A DNA stretch of 64,000 bases, from positions 3,524,001 through 3,588,000 of the forward strand of contig NZ_CP017477.1 of NCBI RefSeq assembly GCF_001761365.1. Direction: 5' to 3'. Shown here one piece after another: positions 51,676-62,211 of this stretch; positions within the stretch are counted from its first letter, which is position 1, and every line of letters starts with the position of its first letter. The notes beneath the pieces were generated by a model, which was not told the origin of the DNA, did not search any database, and worked only from the letters and a program-made list of their open reading frames with translations. Both the position numbers and the translations under genes were made by a program. This DNA is from Polaribacter vadi. GTDB lineage: Bacteria; Bacteroidota; Bacteroidia; Flavobacteriales; Flavobacteriaceae.

Positions 51676-51706
51676 TTTGAATAATTAGATTTTAATTGTA
51701 CATTTG
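51676..51706 (+). promoter_or_regulatory. Consensus promoter of the str operon
   Basis: TTTG at 51676-51679, exactly 19 bases, then TACATTTG at 51699-51706. This is a perfect TTTG-N19-TAnnTTTG match, giving a leader of about 50 bases before the rpsL start codon. Confidence 0.85.
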
Positions 51707-51763
51707 CAAACTCTTAAAAAAGAGCAAGGTTTAATTATAAACGAAAAACAGCAACAATTTAGT

Positions 51764-52138
51764 ATGCCAACTATTCAACAATTAGTTCGTAAAGGAAGAA
51801 CCAAAATAACTAAGAAGAGTAAATCGGCTGCTTTGTCGTCTTGTCCTCAAAGACGTGGAGTATGTACTCGTGTTTATACTACAACACCAAAAAAACCTAA
51901 TTCAGCAATGCGTAAAGTTGCCAGAGTTAGATTAACAAATGGTAATGAGATAAACGCATACATCCCAGGTGAAGGACATAACTTACAGGAGCACTCGATA
52001 GTATTAGTTAGAGGTGGAAGGGTAAAAGATTTACCAGGTGTTAAATATCACGTGGTACGTGGAGCATTAGATACAGCAGGTGTTGAGGGTAGAACTCAAC
52101 GTAGGTCTAAGTATGGTGCAAAACGCCCAAAAAAGTAA
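51764..52138 (+). CDS. rpsL: Ribosomal protein uS12
   Basis: 124 residues from [14 protein letters not shown] at 51764, the exact family length; an upstream ATG at 51704 overlaps the promoter. [21 protein letters not shown] contains the lysines that are mutated in streptomycin resistance, here wild type. It is part of the 30S decoding centre and the first gene of the rpsL-rpsG-fusA-rpsJ operon. Confidence 0.97.
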   Translation: MPTIQQLVRKGRTKITKKSKSAALSSCPQRRGVCTRVYTTTPKKPNSAMRKVARVRLTNGNEINAYIPGEGHNLQEHSIVLVRGGRVKDLPGVKYHVVRGALDTAGVEGRTQRRSKYGAKRPKK

Positions 52139-52164
52139 TTTAGTAACTTTTTTAATGTAAAGAC

Positions 52165-52644
52165 ATGAGAAAAAGAGCAGCAAAAAAAAGAGTCTTATTA
52201 CCAGATCCAAAGTTTAATGATCAGTTAGTAACACGTTTTGTTAATAACTTAATGTGGAGTGGTAAGAAGTCAGTAGCATTTAAAGTGTTTTATGACGCTT
52301 TAGAGTTAGTCGAAGAAAGAAAAGGAGAAGGCGAGGAAAAGTCGGCTTTAGAAATTTGGAAAGAAGGTTTGTCAAATGTAATGCCACATGTAGAGGTTCG
52401 TTCTAGACGTGTTGGTGGAGCAACATTCCAAATACCAATGCAAATTAGACCAGATCGTAAAGTGTCTATGGCTATTAAGTGGATGATTTTGTATACTCGT
52501 AAGAGAAACGAAAAAACTATGGCGCAACGTTTAGCTGCTGAAATTTTAGCTGCGGCTAAAGAAGAAGGTGCAGCTGTTAAAAAACGTACAGATACTCACA
52601 AAATGGCAGAAGCTAACAAAGCATTCTCTCACTTTAGATTTTAA
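52165..52644 (+). CDS. rpsG: Ribosomal protein uS7
   Basis: A 159-residue protein, start [17 protein letters not shown], with [19 protein letters not shown] and [14 protein letters not shown]. It binds the 3' major domain of 16S rRNA to nucleate 30S head assembly. It is second in the str operon; fusA begins 3 bp after its stop. Confidence 0.97.
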   Translation: MRKRAAKKRVLLPDPKFNDQLVTRFVNNLMWSGKKSVAFKVFYDALELVEERKGEGEEKSALEIWKEGLSNVMPHVEVRSRRVGGATFQIPMQIRPDRKVSMAIKWMILYTRKRNEKTMAQRLAAEILAAAKEEGAAVKKRTDTHKMAEANKAFSHFRF

Positions 52645-52647
52645 GAA

Positions 52648-54765
52648 ATGGCTAGAGATTTAAAATATACAAGAAATATTGGAATTGCAGCGCATATTGA
52701 TGCTGGTAAAACCACAACAACAGAGCGTATTTTGTTCTATACAGGTGTTTCTCACAAGATTGGTGAGGTTCATGATGGTGCAGCTACAATGGACTGGATG
52801 GAACAAGAGCAGGAAAGAGGTATTACAATTACTTCTGCTGCTACAACTTGTACTTGGGTTTTTCCAAAAGAAAATGCAGAACCAACTCCAGAGGCAAAAG
52901 ATTATCATTTTAACATCATTGATACTCCTGGTCACGTAGATTTTACTGTTGAAGTAAATAGATCTTTACGTGTATTAGATGGTTTGGTGTTTTTGTTTTC
53001 GGCAGTTGATGGTGTTGAGCCTCAATCTGAAACAAACTGGAGATTAGCAGATAACTATAAAGTTCCAAGAATTGGATTCGTTAATAAGATGGATCGTCAA
53101 GGATCTGACTTCTTAAAAGTTTGTCAACAGGTTAAAGATATGTTAAAGTCTAACGCAGTGCCAATTGTTTTAAATATTGGTGATGAGGATGAGTTTAAAG
53201 GTATTGTAGATTTAGTGAAAAACAGAGCTATTGTATGGCATGATGATAACTTCGGAGCGACATTCGATGTTGTTGCTATTCCAGAAGATATGAAAGATGA
53301 AGTACGTAAATACCGTGCTTTATTAATCGAAGAAGTAGCTAGTTATGATGAGAACTTATTAGAAAAATTCATGGAAGATGAAGATTCTATTACAGAAGAC
53401 GAAGTGCATGCTGCATTGAGAGCTGCTGTTATGGATATGGCTATCATTCCAATGATTTGTGGTTCTTCATTTAAAAATAAAGGTGTTCAGTTTCTTTTAG
53501 ATGCTGTATGTCGTTATTTACCTTCTCCAATGGATAAGGAAGGTATTATAGGTATAAATCCAGATACAGAAGAAAAAGAATTACGTAAGCCAAGTGTTGA
53601 AGAGCCTTTCGCTGCTTTAGCATTTAAAATTGCTACTGACCCTTTCGTTGGTCGTTTAGCCTTCTTTAGAGCATATTCAGGAAGATTAGATGCTGGATCT
53701 TATGTATTAAATAATCGTTCTGGTAAAAAAGAGAGAATCTCTCGTATTTATCAAATGCATGCTAACAAGCAAAATGCTATCGATTTTATCGAAGCTGGAG
53801 ATATTGGAGCAGCAGTAGGTTTTAAATCTATTAAAACTGGTGATACGTTAACAGATGAGAAGCATCCTATCGTTTTAGAATCTATGGATTTTCCAGATCC
53901 AGTAATTGGTATTGCTATTGAGCCTAAAACAAAAGCGGATGTAGATAAGTTAGGTGTTGGACTTGCTAAATTAGCAGAAGAAGATCCTACGTTTACAGTG
54001 CGTTCAGACGAAGCTTCAGGGCAGACTATTATTTCTGGAATGGGTGAGTTGCATTTAGATGTACTTGTAGATCGTTTAAAACGTGAATTCAAAGTAGAAG
54101 TTAACCAAGGTCAACCTCAAGTGGAATATAAAGAGGCTATTACTGCAGAAGCAGAACATAGAGAGATTTATAAGAAACAATCTGGTGGTCGTGGTAAATT
54201 TGCTGATATTGTATTTACTATTGGACCTGCAGATGAAGGTGTTCAAGGTTTACAATTTGAATCTGTAATTAAAGGTGGTAATGTTCCTAGAGAATTTGTT
54301 CCTTCTGTAGAGAAAGGTTTCAGAGAAGCTATGAAAAACGGACCTTTAGCAGGATACGAAATGGATTCAATGAAAGTTACTTTAAGAGATGGATCTTTCC
54401 ACGCAGTGGATTCTGATGCATTATCTTTTGAATTAGCTGCAAGAATGGGATATAAAGCTTCTGCAAAATCTGCAAAAGCAAAAATTATGGAACCATTGAT
54501 GAAGTTAGAAGTATTAACTCCTGAAGAAAATATGGGAGATATTGTTGGAGATTTGAACAGAAGAAGAGGTCAAGTTAACGATATGTCAGATAGAGCAGGT
54601 TCAAAAGTTGTAAAAGCTATTGTACCATTATCAGAAATGTTTGGATATGTAACTGCTTTAAGAACTATGTCTTCTGGTAGAGCAACATCTACTATGGAAT
54701 TTTCTCATTATGCTGAAACTCCATCAAATATTTCAGAGGATGTAATCGCAAAAGCAAAAGGATAA
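52648..54765 (+). CDS. fusA: Elongation factor G
   Basis: A 705-residue translocase GTPase. It has G1 AHIDAGKTT, switch region [19 protein letters not shown]3 DTPGHVDF and G4 NKMD. Domain II is [20 protein letters not shown], and domain IV is [15 protein letters not shown]...GGNVPREF. The length is like E. coli EF-G. It moves tRNAs and mRNA through the ribosome. It is third in the operon; tuf does not follow. Confidence 0.97.
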   Translation: MARDLKYTRNIGIAAHIDAGKTTTTERILFYTGVSHKIGEVHDGAATMDWMEQEQERGITITSAATTCTWVFPKENAEPTPEAKDYHFNIIDTPGHVDFTVEVNRSLRVLDGLVFLFSAVDGVEPQSETNWRLADNYKVPRIGFVNKMDRQGSDFLKVCQQVKDMLKSNAVPIVLNIGDEDEFKGIVDLVKNRAIVWHDDNFGATFDVVAIPEDMKDEVRKYRALLIEEVASYDENLLEKFMEDEDSITEDEVHAALRAAVMDMAIIPMICGSSFKNKGVQFLLDAVCRYLPSPMDKEGIIGINPDTEEKELRKPSVEEPFAALAFKIATDPFVGRLAFFRAYSGRLDAGSYVLNNRSGKKERISRIYQMHANKQNAIDFIEAGDIGAAVGFKSIKTGDTLTDEKHPIVLESMDFPDPVIGIAIEPKTKADVDKLGVGLAKLAEEDPTFTVRSDEASGQTIISGMGELHLDVLVDRLKREFKVEVNQGQPQVEYKEAITAEAEHREIYKKQSGGRGKFADIVFTIGPADEGVQGLQFESVIKGGNVPREFVPSVEKGFREAMKNGPLAGYEMDSMKVTLRDGSFHAVDSDALSFELAARMGYKASAKSAKAKIMEPLMKLEVLTPEENMGDIVGDLNRRRGQVNDMSDRAGSKVVKAIVPLSEMFGYVTALRTMSSGRATSTMEFSHYAETPSNISEDVIAKAKG

Positions 54766-54783
54766 TCTACTAAATAATACAAG

Positions 54784-55089
54784 ATGAGTCAAAAAATTAG
54801 AATAAAATTAAAGTCTTACGATTACAATTTGGTAGATAAATCTGCTGAAAAAATTGTAAAGACTGTAAAAAGTACTGGTGCAGTTGTAAATGGACCAATA
54901 CCTTTACCAACACATAAAAAGATTTTTACAGTATTACGTTCACCACACGTAAACAAAAAGTCTAGAGAGCAATTTCAATTAGCTTCGTATAAAAGATTGT
55001 TAGACATCTATAGTTCTTCTTCAAAGACTATTGATGCTTTAATGAAACTTGAGTTACCAAGTGGTGTTGAAGTTGAAATAAAAGTATAA
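54784..55089 (+). CDS. rpsJ: Ribosomal protein uS10
   Basis: A 101-residue protein, [20 protein letters not shown], containing [28 protein letters not shown]. It is a 30S head protein that also serves as NusE in antitermination. It ends the str operon here, because a terminator and new promoter separate it from rplC. Confidence 0.97.
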   Translation: MSQKIRIKLKSYDYNLVDKSAEKIVKTVKSTGAVVNGPIPLPTHKKIFTVLRSPHVNKKSREQFQLASYKRLLDIYSSSSKTIDALMKLELPSGVEVEIKV

Positions 55090-55106
55090 TAAAATAGTTT
55101 AAAATT

Positions 55107-55137
55107 ATTTTCGGTTTAATTTTATTAAACCGAAAAT
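55107..55137 (+). terminator. Terminator after rpsJ
   Basis: A 13-bp stem, ATTTTCGGTTTAA / TTAAACCGAAAAT, with a 5-base loop, followed by TTTTT. It lies 17 bp past the rpsJ stop. Confidence 0.85.
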
Positions 55138-55143
55138 TTTTTA

Positions 55144-55151
55144 TACTTTTG
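55144..55151 (+). promoter_or_regulatory. -7 element of the S10 operon promoter
   Basis: TACTTTTG fits TAnnTTTG. The bases 19 upstream read TTTA, close to TTTG, and lie inside the rpsJ terminator. Transcription would begin a few bases downstream and leave a leader of about 220 bases before rplC. Confidence 0.65.
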
Positions 55152-55159
55152 CAATCCCA

Positions 55160-55379
55160 AATAGAGTAGGGAAACTATTTGTTAAGTTTTGCTTAATAAA
55201 TGGTAACATGTCCAGAGCGTTTCGCGACGGAAAAACGGAAAAACAAAATCAGCGTTGAATTTGTTTTGCGCTTTTTTTTTGCTTAATACTTAAAGGATGT
55301 TAATGAAACTTTGTTTCAAATAATAAATTAATAATAGACGCGCTGAATATATTATTTAATCGTCTAAAAAATTAACAGA
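55160..55379 (+). ncRNA. Candidate structured leader of the S10 operon mRNA
   Basis: About 220 untranslated bases ahead of rplC. Short complementary segments are visible: AAATAG / CTATTT, GAAAC / GTTTC, and AGACG / CGTCT just before the rplC start. A ribosomal-protein autoregulatory leader is plausible by analogy with the E. coli S10 leader (bound by L4), but no known motif is recognised. Confidence 0.4.
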
Positions 55380-55997
55380 ATGTCTGGGTTAATAGGGAGG
55401 AAAATTGGAATGACCAGTTTGTTTGATGAGAATGGTAAAAATATACCATGTACTGTCATTGAAGCAGGTCCTTGCGTTGTCACTCAAGTCAGAACTGAAG
55501 AGGTTGACGGATATAATGCGTTGCAGCTTGGTTTCGATGACAAAAAAGCAAAAAGTTCTAACAAAGCGTTAGATGGTCACTTTAAGAAAGCTGGCACCAC
55601 TGCTAAAAAGAAAGTTTTTGAATTTCAAGGATTTAAGGAAGCTTATAAATTAGGGGATTCAGTTACTGTAGATCACTTTAAAGAAGGTGAGTTTGTTGAT
55701 GTATCTGGTGTTTCTAAAGGTAAGGGTTTTCAAGGTGTTGTAAAACGTCATGGTTTTGCTGGTGTAGGTCAAGCTACTCATGGTCAGCATAACCGTTTAA
55801 GAGCTCCGGGTTCTATTGGTGCTGCATCGTATCCAGCTAGAGTATTCAAAGGAATGCGTATGGCAGGTAGAATGGGTGGAGATAAAGTGAAAGTACAAAA
55901 CTTAAAAGTGTTAAAGGTAGTTGCTGAAAAGAATCTACTTGTTGTTAAAGGAGCAGTTCCTGGTCACAAAAACGCTTTTGTAACTATTCAGAAATAA
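55380..55997 (+). CDS. rplC: Ribosomal protein uL3
   Basis: A 205-residue protein with [19 protein letters not shown] and the conserved loop [28 protein letters not shown], in which Gln is the methylation-type residue. It is one of the first proteins in 50S assembly. It is the first gene of the S10-type operon here and its stop overlaps the rplD start. Confidence 0.97.
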   Translation: MSGLIGRKIGMTSLFDENGKNIPCTVIEAGPCVVTQVRTEEVDGYNALQLGFDDKKAKSSNKALDGHFKKAGTTAKKKVFEFQGFKEAYKLGDSVTVDHFKEGEFVDVSGVSKGKGFQGVVKRHGFAGVGQATHGQHNRLRAPGSIGAASYPARVFKGMRMAGRMGGDKVKVQNLKVLKVVAEKNLLVVKGAVPGHKNAFVTIQK

Positions 55998-56626
55998 TGA
56001 AAGTAGCAGTTTTAGATATTACAGGAAAAGATACAGGAAGGAAAGTAGAGCTTTCTAAAGATGTATTTGGGATAGAGCCTAATAATCATGCTATTTATTT
56101 AGATGTAAAACAATACTTGGCAAATCAACGTCAGGGAACACATAAGTCTAAAGAAAGAGCTGAGATTTCAGGTTCTACAAGAAAAATAAAGAAACAGAAA
56201 GGGACAGGTACTGCAAGAGCAGGTTCAATTAAGTCTGGAGTTTTTAGAGGTGGAGGTCGTATGTTTGGTCCAAGACCAAGAAGTTATTCTTTTAAGTTGA
56301 ATAAAAATTTAAAAAGATTAGCGCGTCAATCAGCTTTGAGTATTCAAGTAAGTGATGAAAATGTAGTGATAGTTGAAGATTTTAATTTTGATTCACCAAA
56401 GACAAAAAACTTTGTAGATGTTTTAAAAGCTTTAAACATAGATGCTAAAAAATCATTATTTATATTAGATAGTGAAAATACAAATGTGTATTTATCGTCT
56501 AGAAACTTAAAAAACTCTAAGGTATTGAAAGCTTCAGAAATAAATACTTATGGTGTTTTAAACGCTAATAAGATTGTGATTACTGAAAGTTCTTTAGAGG
56601 GAATTAATACAAATTTAAGCAAATAG
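55997..56626 (+). CDS. rplD: Ribosomal protein uL4
   Basis: A 209-residue protein with [33 protein letters not shown], the extended loop that reaches the exit tunnel. In E. coli L4 represses its own operon by binding the mRNA leader, which makes the long leader before rplC of interest. It overlaps rplC by one base. Confidence 0.97.
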   Translation: MKVAVLDITGKDTGRKVELSKDVFGIEPNNHAIYLDVKQYLANQRQGTHKSKERAEISGSTRKIKKQKGTGTARAGSIKSGVFRGGGRMFGPRPRSYSFKLNKNLKRLARQSALSIQVSDENVVIVEDFNFDSPKTKNFVDVLKALNIDAKKSLFILDSENTNVYLSSRNLKNSKVLKASEINTYGVLNANKIVITESSLEGINTNLSK

Positions 56627-56635
56627 GGATTCAAA

Positions 56636-56926
56636 ATGAGTATTCTAATTAAACCTATTATTACGGAAAAAGCTACAAACGATAGTGAAGTATTTAATCG
56701 TTATACGTTTGTTGTGGATAAGAAAGCTAATAAAGTAGAAATTAAAAATGCTGTTGAATCAGCTTATGGAGTTTCTATTTCTAGTGTAAAAACTTTAAAT
56801 TACCCAATTCAAAGAAATACTAAATTTACTAAAAAAGGTTTAGTAACTGGTATTAAGAGTGGGTATAAAAAAGCTATTGTACAGTTAGCAGAAGGAGAAA
56901 GTATTGATTTTTATAACAATCTTTAA
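56636..56926 (+). CDS. rplW: Ribosomal protein uL23
   Basis: A 96-residue protein, [18 protein letters not shown], with [19 protein letters not shown]. It forms part of the tunnel exit, where signal recognition particle and trigger factor dock. It lies between rplD and rplB with 8-9 bp gaps. Confidence 0.96.
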   Translation: MSILIKPIITEKATNDSEVFNRYTFVVDKKANKVEIKNAVESAYGVSISSVKTLNYPIQRNTKFTKKGLVTGIKSGYKKAIVQLAEGESIDFYNNL

Positions 56927-56934
56927 GATACAAA

Positions 56935-57759
56935 ATGTCAGTTAGAAAATTAAAACCAATAACACCAGGTCAGCGTTTTAGAGTTGTAAATGGATTCGAC
57001 GCCATTACAACTGATAAGCCGGAGAAAAGTTTACTTGCTCCGAAAAAAAGATCTGGAGGTCGAAACAGTCAAGGTAGAATGACAACTCGTAATATAGGAG
57101 GTGGTCATAAACAAAGATATCGTATTATCGATTTTAAAAGAGATAAGAAAGATGTTCCTGCAATTGTAAAAACTATCGAGTACGATCCAAATCGTACTGC
57201 TTTTATCGCATTATTAAACTATGTTGATGGAGAAAAAAGATATGTAATTGCTCAAAATGGTTTAACAGTAGGTCAAACTGTTGTTTCAGGAAGTGGTATT
57301 GCACCAGAGATTGGAAATACAATGGCTTTAAGTGAAATTCCATTAGGTACAACTATATCTTGTATTGAGTTACGTCCTGGTCAGGGAGCTGTAATGGCTC
57401 GTTCAGCAGGTTCATTTGCTCAATTAATGGCAAGAGATGGTAAATATGCAACTGTTAAAATGCCTTCAGGTGAAACAAGATTAATATTGTTAACCTGTTT
57501 AGCAACAATAGGAGTTGTTTCAAATTCAGATCATCAACTTTTAGTTTCTGGTAAAGCTGGAAGAAGAAGATGGTTGGGTAGAAGACCAAGAGTAAATGCT
57601 GTAAGAATGAACCCTGTAGATCACCCAATGGGAGGTGGTGAAGGACGTGCTTCTGGTGGACATCCAAGATCTAGAAACGGTATACCTGCTAAAGGTTATA
57701 AGACTAGGTCTAAAACCAAAGCAAGTAATAAGTATATTATAGAACGTAGAAAGAAATAA
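56935..57759 (+). CDS. rplB: Ribosomal protein uL2
   Basis: A 274-residue protein with [27 protein letters not shown] and the conserved [17 protein letters not shown] near the end, the segment required for peptidyl transferase assembly. rpsS starts 6 bp after its stop. Confidence 0.97.
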   Translation: MSVRKLKPITPGQRFRVVNGFDAITTDKPEKSLLAPKKRSGGRNSQGRMTTRNIGGGHKQRYRIIDFKRDKKDVPAIVKTIEYDPNRTAFIALLNYVDGEKRYVIAQNGLTVGQTVVSGSGIAPEIGNTMALSEIPLGTTISCIELRPGQGAVMARSAGSFAQLMARDGKYATVKMPSGETRLILLTCLATIGVVSNSDHQLLVSGKAGRRRWLGRRPRVNAVRMNPVDHPMGGGEGRASGGHPRSRNGIPAKGYKTRSKTKASNKYIIERRKK

Positions 57760-57765
57760 TAAGTT

Positions 57766-58044
57766 ATGGCAAGATCATTAAAAAAAGGACCTTACGTTCA
57801 CTATAAATTAGAGAAAAAAGTTTTAGCTAATGTAGAAGCTGGAAATAAAACAGTAATTAAAACTTGGTCTAGAGCAAGTATGATTACTCCAGATTTCGTT
57901 GGTCAAACAATTGCTGTTCACAATGGACGTCAATTTGTACCAGTTTATGTTACTGAAAACATGGTAGGGCACAAGTTAGGCGAATTTTCACCAACTCGTT
58001 CTTTTAGAGGACATGCAGGTGCTAAAAATAAAGGTAAAAAATAG
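57766..58044 (+). CDS. rpsS: Ribosomal protein uS19
   Basis: A 92-residue protein, [18 protein letters not shown], with [20 protein letters not shown] and [19 protein letters not shown]. It binds the 30S head near uS13. It is in the operon between rplB and rplV. Confidence 0.97.
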   Translation: MARSLKKGPYVHYKLEKKVLANVEAGNKTVIKTWSRASMITPDFVGQTIAVHNGRQFVPVYVTENMVGHKLGEFSPTRSFRGHAGAKNKGKK

Positions 58045-58050
58045 TAGGCA

Positions 58051-58455
58051 ATGGGAGTTCGTAAAAAAAATATGGCAGATCAGTTGAAAGCAGATAGAAA
58101 GCAACGCGCTTTCGCAAAGCTAACAAACTGCCCTACATCACCAAGAAAAATGCGTTTAGTAGCAGATCAAGTAAGAGGTGTGGAAGTTGAAAAAGCTTTA
58201 CAAATCTTAAAGTTCAGTCCTAAAGAAGCATCTATAAATTTAGAAAAACTATTATTATCTGCAATTGCAAACTGGCAAGCTAAAAATGAAGACTCATCTA
58301 TTGAAGATGCAGGTTTATTTGTAAAGTCAATTTGTGTTGATAGTGCAGGTATGTTGAAGAGATTAAGACCAGCTCCACAAGGACGTGCTCATAGAATTCG
58401 TAAGCGTTCTAATCATGTTACTTTAGAGTTAGGTAGTAAAAATTTAAGTAATTAA
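58051..58455 (+). CDS. rplV: Ribosomal protein uL22
   Basis: A 134-residue protein. The core begins [25 protein letters not shown] and ends [22 protein letters not shown], the tunnel-lining hairpin. The N-terminus [18 protein letters not shown] is about 20 residues longer than in E. coli; an ATG at codon 8 is an alternative start. Confidence 0.95.
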   Translation: MGVRKKNMADQLKADRKQRAFAKLTNCPTSPRKMRLVADQVRGVEVEKALQILKFSPKEASINLEKLLLSAIANWQAKNEDSSIEDAGLFVKSICVDSAGMLKRLRPAPQGRAHRIRKRSNHVTLELGSKNLSN

Positions 58456-58466
58456 TCGAAGTATAA

Positions 58467-59189
58467 ATGGGACAGAAAACAAATCCAATAGGAAATCGTT
58501 TAGGTATCATCAGAGGTTGGGAATCTAATTGGTATGGTGGTAATGACTACGGAGATAAATTAGCTGAAGATGATAAAATTAGAAAGTATATTAATGCAAG
58601 ACTTTCTAAGGCAAGTGTATCTAGAATTATTATTGAGCGTACTTTAAAACTTGTTACAGTAACAATTACTACTGCAAGACCTGGTATTATTATCGGTAAA
58701 GGTGGTCAAGAAGTAGACAAACTGAAAGAAGAGCTTAAGAAAATTACTGGTAAAGAAGTTCAAATTAATATTTTTGAAATTAAACGTCCTGAACTAGATG
58801 CAAAATTAGTTGCAACTAGTGTGGCTCGTCAAATTGAAAATAGAATTTCTTACAAGAGAGCAATTAAAATGGCTATTCAAGCTACTATGCGTATGAATGC
58901 TGAAGGTATAAAGATTCAGATTTCTGGTCGTTTGAACGGAGCTGAAATGGCACGTTCAGAGCATTTTAAAGAAGGAAGAATACCTCTTTCAACTTTTAGA
59001 GCTGATATTGATTATGCATTAGTTGAAGCACATACTACTTATGGAAGATTAGGTGTTAAAGTATGGATTATGAAGGGTGAAGTTTATGGTAAGAGAGAAT
59101 TATCTCCATTAGTTGGTTTGTCTAAGAAACAAAGTGGCAATAAAGGTGGTAGTGATAGATCTAAGCGTGGACCTCGTAGAAGAAAATAA
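58467..59189 (+). CDS. rpsC: Ribosomal protein uS3
   Basis: A 240-residue protein, [20 protein letters not shown], with the KH domain [20 protein letters not shown] and the C-terminal [20 protein letters not shown]. It lines the mRNA entry channel with helicase-related residues. The basic tail [14 protein letters not shown] follows. The gene sits 11 bp after rplV. Confidence 0.97.
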   Translation: MGQKTNPIGNRLGIIRGWESNWYGGNDYGDKLAEDDKIRKYINARLSKASVSRIIIERTLKLVTVTITTARPGIIIGKGGQEVDKLKEELKKITGKEVQINIFEIKRPELDAKLVATSVARQIENRISYKRAIKMAIQATMRMNAEGIKIQISGRLNGAEMARSEHFKEGRIPLSTFRADIDYALVEAHTTYGRLGVKVWIMKGEVYGKRELSPLVGLSKKQSGNKGGSDRSKRGPRRRK

Positions 59190-59211
59190 TTTTTAAAATT
59201 AGAAATTAAAA

Positions 59212-59643
59212 ATGTTACAGCCAAAAAGAGTAAAATACCGTAAAGTACAGAAAGGTAAAGGAAATATGTCTGGTCTTTCAGGTAGAGGAACGCAACTTTC
59301 TAATGGAATGTTTGGTATTAAATCTATAGATCAGAATTTATTAACTTCACGTCAAATTGAAGCGGCTCGTATTGCAGCTACACGTCACATGAAGAGAGAA
59401 GGTCAATTATGGATTAAGATATTTCCAGATAAGCCTATTACAAAAAAGCCTTTAGAAGTACGTATGGGTAAAGGTAAGGGAGCTCCTGATCATTTCGTAT
59501 CTGTTATCAAACCAGGTAGAATTTTGTTTGAAGTTGGTGGTGTACCAATTGAAGTAGCAAAAGAGGCTTTACGATTAGCTGCACAAAAACTTCCTGTAAA
59601 AACGAAGTTTATAGTTGCAAGAGATTTTGATATTAACGCATAA
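59212..59643 (+). CDS. rplP: Ribosomal protein uL16
   Basis: A 143-residue protein, [21 protein letters not shown], with [21 protein letters not shown] and [20 protein letters not shown]. It positions the A-site tRNA in the 50S subunit. It is followed by rpmC after 11 bp. Confidence 0.97.
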   Translation: MLQPKRVKYRKVQKGKGNMSGLSGRGTQLSNGMFGIKSIDQNLLTSRQIEAARIAATRHMKREGQLWIKIFPDKPITKKPLEVRMGKGKGAPDHFVSVIKPGRILFEVGGVPIEVAKEALRLAAQKLPVKTKFIVARDFDINA

Positions 59644-59654
59644 TTCTAAATAGA

Positions 59655-59846
59655 ATGAAACAATCAGAAATAAAGGATTTATCCACAGCAGATCTTAATG
59701 AAAAGTTGGGAGCGTTGCAAAAGAATTATACTGATCTTAAAATGTCTCATGCAATAACTCCAATGGAAAATCCATTGCAGTTGAGAAGTTTAAGAAGAAC
59801 TGTAGCAAGAATTGCAACAGAATTAACAAAAAGAGAATTACAATAA
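59655..59846 (+). CDS. rpmC: Ribosomal protein uL29
   Basis: A 63-residue helical protein, MKQSEIKDLSTADLNEKLG, ending LRSLRRTVARIATELTKRE. It is a tunnel-exit neighbour of uL23. A plus-strand gene between rplP and rpsQ, in the usual order. Confidence 0.95.
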   Translation: MKQSEIKDLSTADLNEKLGALQKNYTDLKMSHAITPMENPLQLRSLRRTVARIATELTKRELQ

Positions 59847-59866
59847 TTCTATAGTCAATTTTAAAG

Positions 59867-60124
59867 ATGGAAAAAAGAAATCTTAGAAAAGAGAGAATTG
59901 GTGTAGTTTCTAGTAACAAAATGGAAAAATCTATTGTTGTTGCTGAAACTAAGAGAGTAAAGCACCCAATGTACGGTAAATTCGTATTAAAAACGAAAAA
60001 GTACGTTGCACACGACGAACAGAATGATTGCAACGAAGGAGATACTGTTAGAATCATGGAAACAAGACCTATGAGTAAATCTAAACGTTGGAGATTAGTA
60101 GAAATCCTAGAAAGAGCTAAATAA
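59867..60124 (+). CDS. rpsQ: Ribosomal protein uS17
   Basis: An 85-residue OB-fold protein with [21 protein letters not shown] and [22 protein letters not shown]. It binds 16S rRNA early in assembly. Its stop lies one base before the rplN start. Confidence 0.96.
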   Translation: MEKRNLRKERIGVVSSNKMEKSIVVAETKRVKHPMYGKFVLKTKKYVAHDEQNDCNEGDTVRIMETRPMSKSKRWRLVEILERAK

Positions 60125-60125
60125 T

Positions 60126-60494
60126 ATGTTACAGACAGAATCAAGATTAAAAGTCGCAGATAATACTGGAGCAAAAGAAGTTTTAGTAATTAGAGTTTTA
60201 GGAGGTACAAGAAAACGTTACGCAAGTATTGGAGACAAAATTGTAGTATCTGTTAAATCTGCAACTCCAAACGGAACTGTAAAAAAAGGTCAAGTATCTA
60301 GAGCAGTTGTTGTAAGAACAAAAAAAGAAGTTAGACGTAAAGATGGATCTTACATTAGATTTGATGACAACGCTTGTGTTTTATTAAATCCTACAGAGGA
60401 AATGAGAGGAACACGTGTATTTGGTCCTGTTGCTCGTGAACTTCGTGAGAAACAATTCATGAAAATAGTTTCATTAGCACCTGAAGTGCTTTAA
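60126..60494 (+). CDS. rplN: Ribosomal protein uL14
   Basis: A 122-residue protein, [20 protein letters not shown], ending with [22 protein letters not shown]. It forms an intersubunit bridge and is the RsfS target site. It immediately follows rpsQ. Confidence 0.97.
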   Translation: MLQTESRLKVADNTGAKEVLVIRVLGGTRKRYASIGDKIVVSVKSATPNGTVKKGQVSRAVVVRTKKEVRRKDGSYIRFDDNACVLLNPTEEMRGTRVFGPVARELREKQFMKIVSLAPEVL

Positions 60495-60505
60495 ATCATC
60501 ATAAA

Positions 60506-60808
60506 ATGAAGAAGTTTAAAATAAAATCAGGAGATACTGTAAAAGTTATTGCAGGTGATCATAAAGGATCTGAAGGAAAGGTTTTACAAATCATTAAGGA
60601 TAAAGATCGAGTTCTTGTAGAAGGAGTTAATTTAGTATCTAAACATACTAAACCTAGTGCTCAAAGTCCTCAAGGTGGAATTGTAAAAAAAGAAGCATCG
60701 TTACATATCTCTAATTTAATGTTAGTAGAAGATGGTGTAGCTGTAAGAGTAGGTTATAAAGTTGATGGAGATACTAAGACTAGATTCTCTAAAAAAACTA
60801 AAAAATAA
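60506..60808 (+). CDS. rplX: Ribosomal protein uL24
   Basis: A 100-residue KOW-domain protein: [20 protein letters not shown] followed by [21 protein letters not shown]. It initiates 50S assembly. It is in the usual order between rplN and rplE. Confidence 0.96.
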   Translation: MKKFKIKSGDTVKVIAGDHKGSEGKVLQIIKDKDRVLVEGVNLVSKHTKPSAQSPQGGIVKKEASLHISNLMLVEDGVAVRVGYKVDGDTKTRFSKKTKK

Positions 60809-60816
60809 TAATAATC

Positions 60817-61368
60817 ATGAGTTACGTACCAAGATTAAAAGCAGAATACAAAGAAAGAGTAGTGAATACTCTTACTGAGGAATTCAGTTATACAAATATA
60901 ATGCAAGTACCTAAATTAGAAAAAATTGTAATTTCTAAAGGTGTTGGTGCTGCAATTGCTGATAAAAAATTAATAGATTACGCGTTAGAAGAGTTGACTA
61001 AAATTACAGGTCAAAAAGCTATATCTACAATGTCTAAAAAAGATGTTGCAGCATTTAAATTACGTAAAGGTATGCCAATTGGTGCAAAAGTTACTTTACG
61101 TGGTGATAAAATGTATGAGTTTTTAGACAGATTAGTTACTGCCTCTTTGCCACGTGTAAGAGACTTTAATGGAATAAAAGCTAATGGATTTGATGGTAGA
61201 GGTAATTACAATTTAGGTATTACTGAACAAATTATATATCCAGAAATAAATATTGACCAAGTTAAAAAAATTAACGGTATGGATATTACTTTTGTAACAT
61301 CTGCAAATACTGATAAGGAAGCAAAGTCATTATTAGGAGAATTAGGTTTACCATTCCAAAAAAATTAA
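60817..61368 (+). CDS. rplE: Ribosomal protein uL5
   Basis: A 183-residue protein with [35 protein letters not shown] and [16 protein letters not shown]. It binds 5S rRNA. rpsN starts 3 bp after its stop. Confidence 0.97.
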   Translation: MSYVPRLKAEYKERVVNTLTEEFSYTNIMQVPKLEKIVISKGVGAAIADKKLIDYALEELTKITGQKAISTMSKKDVAAFKLRKGMPIGAKVTLRGDKMYEFLDRLVTASLPRVRDFNGIKANGFDGRGNYNLGITEQIIYPEINIDQVKKINGMDITFVTSANTDKEAKSLLGELGLPFQKN

Positions 61369-61371
61369 ATT

Positions 61372-61641
61372 ATGGCTAAAGAATCAATGAAAGCGCGCGA
61401 GCGTAAAAGAGAACGTATTGTTGCAAAATATGCTGATAAAAGAAAAGCTTTAAAAGAAGCTGGCGATTATGAAGCTTTGCAGAAATTACCTAAAAATGCA
61501 TCACCAGTAAGATTACACAATAGATGTAAATTAACTGGTCGTCCAAAAGGATATATGCGTCAGTTTGGTTTATCACGTGTAACATTTCGTGAAATGGCAA
61601 ACCAAGGGTTAATACCAGGCGTTAAAAAAGCAAGTTGGTAG
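61372..61641 (+). CDS. rpsN: Ribosomal protein uS14 (zinc-free form)
   Basis: An 89-residue protein, [20 protein letters not shown], ending [20 protein letters not shown]. The length and the lack of paired CxxC motifs mark the long zinc-independent form. Unlike the usual spc operon, a 161-bp gap with a terminator-like hairpin separates it from rpsH. Confidence 0.96.
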   Translation: MAKESMKARERKRERIVAKYADKRKALKEAGDYEALQKLPKNASPVRLHNRCKLTGRPKGYMRQFGLSRVTFREMANQGLIPGVKKASW

Positions 61642-61666
61642 AAAATTATAATAAATCATAAAAACT

Positions 61667-61700
61667 AAAATAGAATGTGTATCTTTGCACGCTCTATTTT
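61667..61700 (+). terminator. Terminator-like hairpin with embedded promoter element between rpsN and rpsH
   Basis: A stem of AAAATAGA / TCTATTTT, extended by GTG / CAC, and followed by TTTT. The loop contains TATCTTTG (61680-61687), a perfect TAnnTTTG -7 element. The site could stop transcripts from upstream and start a new one for rpsH onward, with a leader of about 110 bases. Confidence 0.6.
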
Positions 61701-61802
61701 TTTTGAGTATTAGAAATTTAACTGATTATAGGTTCAATTATCACAGAGAAATTTGTAGGTAAATAGAGGTAGTTGAAAACCATAGTCGCAATATAAATAA
61801 GT

Positions 61803-62201
61803 ATGTATACAGATCCAATCGCGGATTATCTTACAAGAGTAAGGAATGCAATAGCTGCAGGACACAGAGTAGTAGAAATTCCGGCTTCTAACTTGAAGAA
61901 GGAAATGACTAAAATTTTGTTTGATCAAGGTTATATTTTAAGTTACCAGTTCAATGACGATAAAGTTCAAGGGACTATCAAGATAGCTTTAAAGTATGAT
62001 AAAGAAACAAAAGAGTCAGTAATCAGAAAAATTCAACGAATTAGTACGCCAGGTTTACGAAAGTATGTTGGTTCTTCAGAAATGCCAAGAGTTTTAAACG
62101 GACTTGGTATCGCAATTGTTTCTACATCTAAAGGTGTAATGACAAACAAGAAGGCTAAGCAAGACAATGTTGGAGGAGAAGTTTTATGTTATATTTATTA
62201 A
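61803..62201 (+). CDS. rpsH: Ribosomal protein uS8
   Basis: A 132-residue protein, MYTDPIADYLTRVRNAIAAGH, ending GLGIAIVSTSKGVMTNKKA...GGEVLCYIY. In E. coli uS8 represses the spc operon by binding its mRNA. Here it is the first gene after an apparent internal promoter. Confidence 0.97.
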   Translation: MYTDPIADYLTRVRNAIAAGHRVVEIPASNLKKEMTKILFDQGYILSYQFNDDKVQGTIKIALKYDKETKESVIRKIQRISTPGLRKYVGSSEMPRVLNGLGIAIVSTSKGVMTNKKAKQDNVGGEVLCYIY

Positions 62202-62211
62202 TCTAGAAGAA

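Noticed and set aside
59737..60174. 145-codon minus-strand frame across rpmC-rpsQ-rplN
   Set aside because: Antisense to three certain ribosomal genes; leucine-rich shadow.
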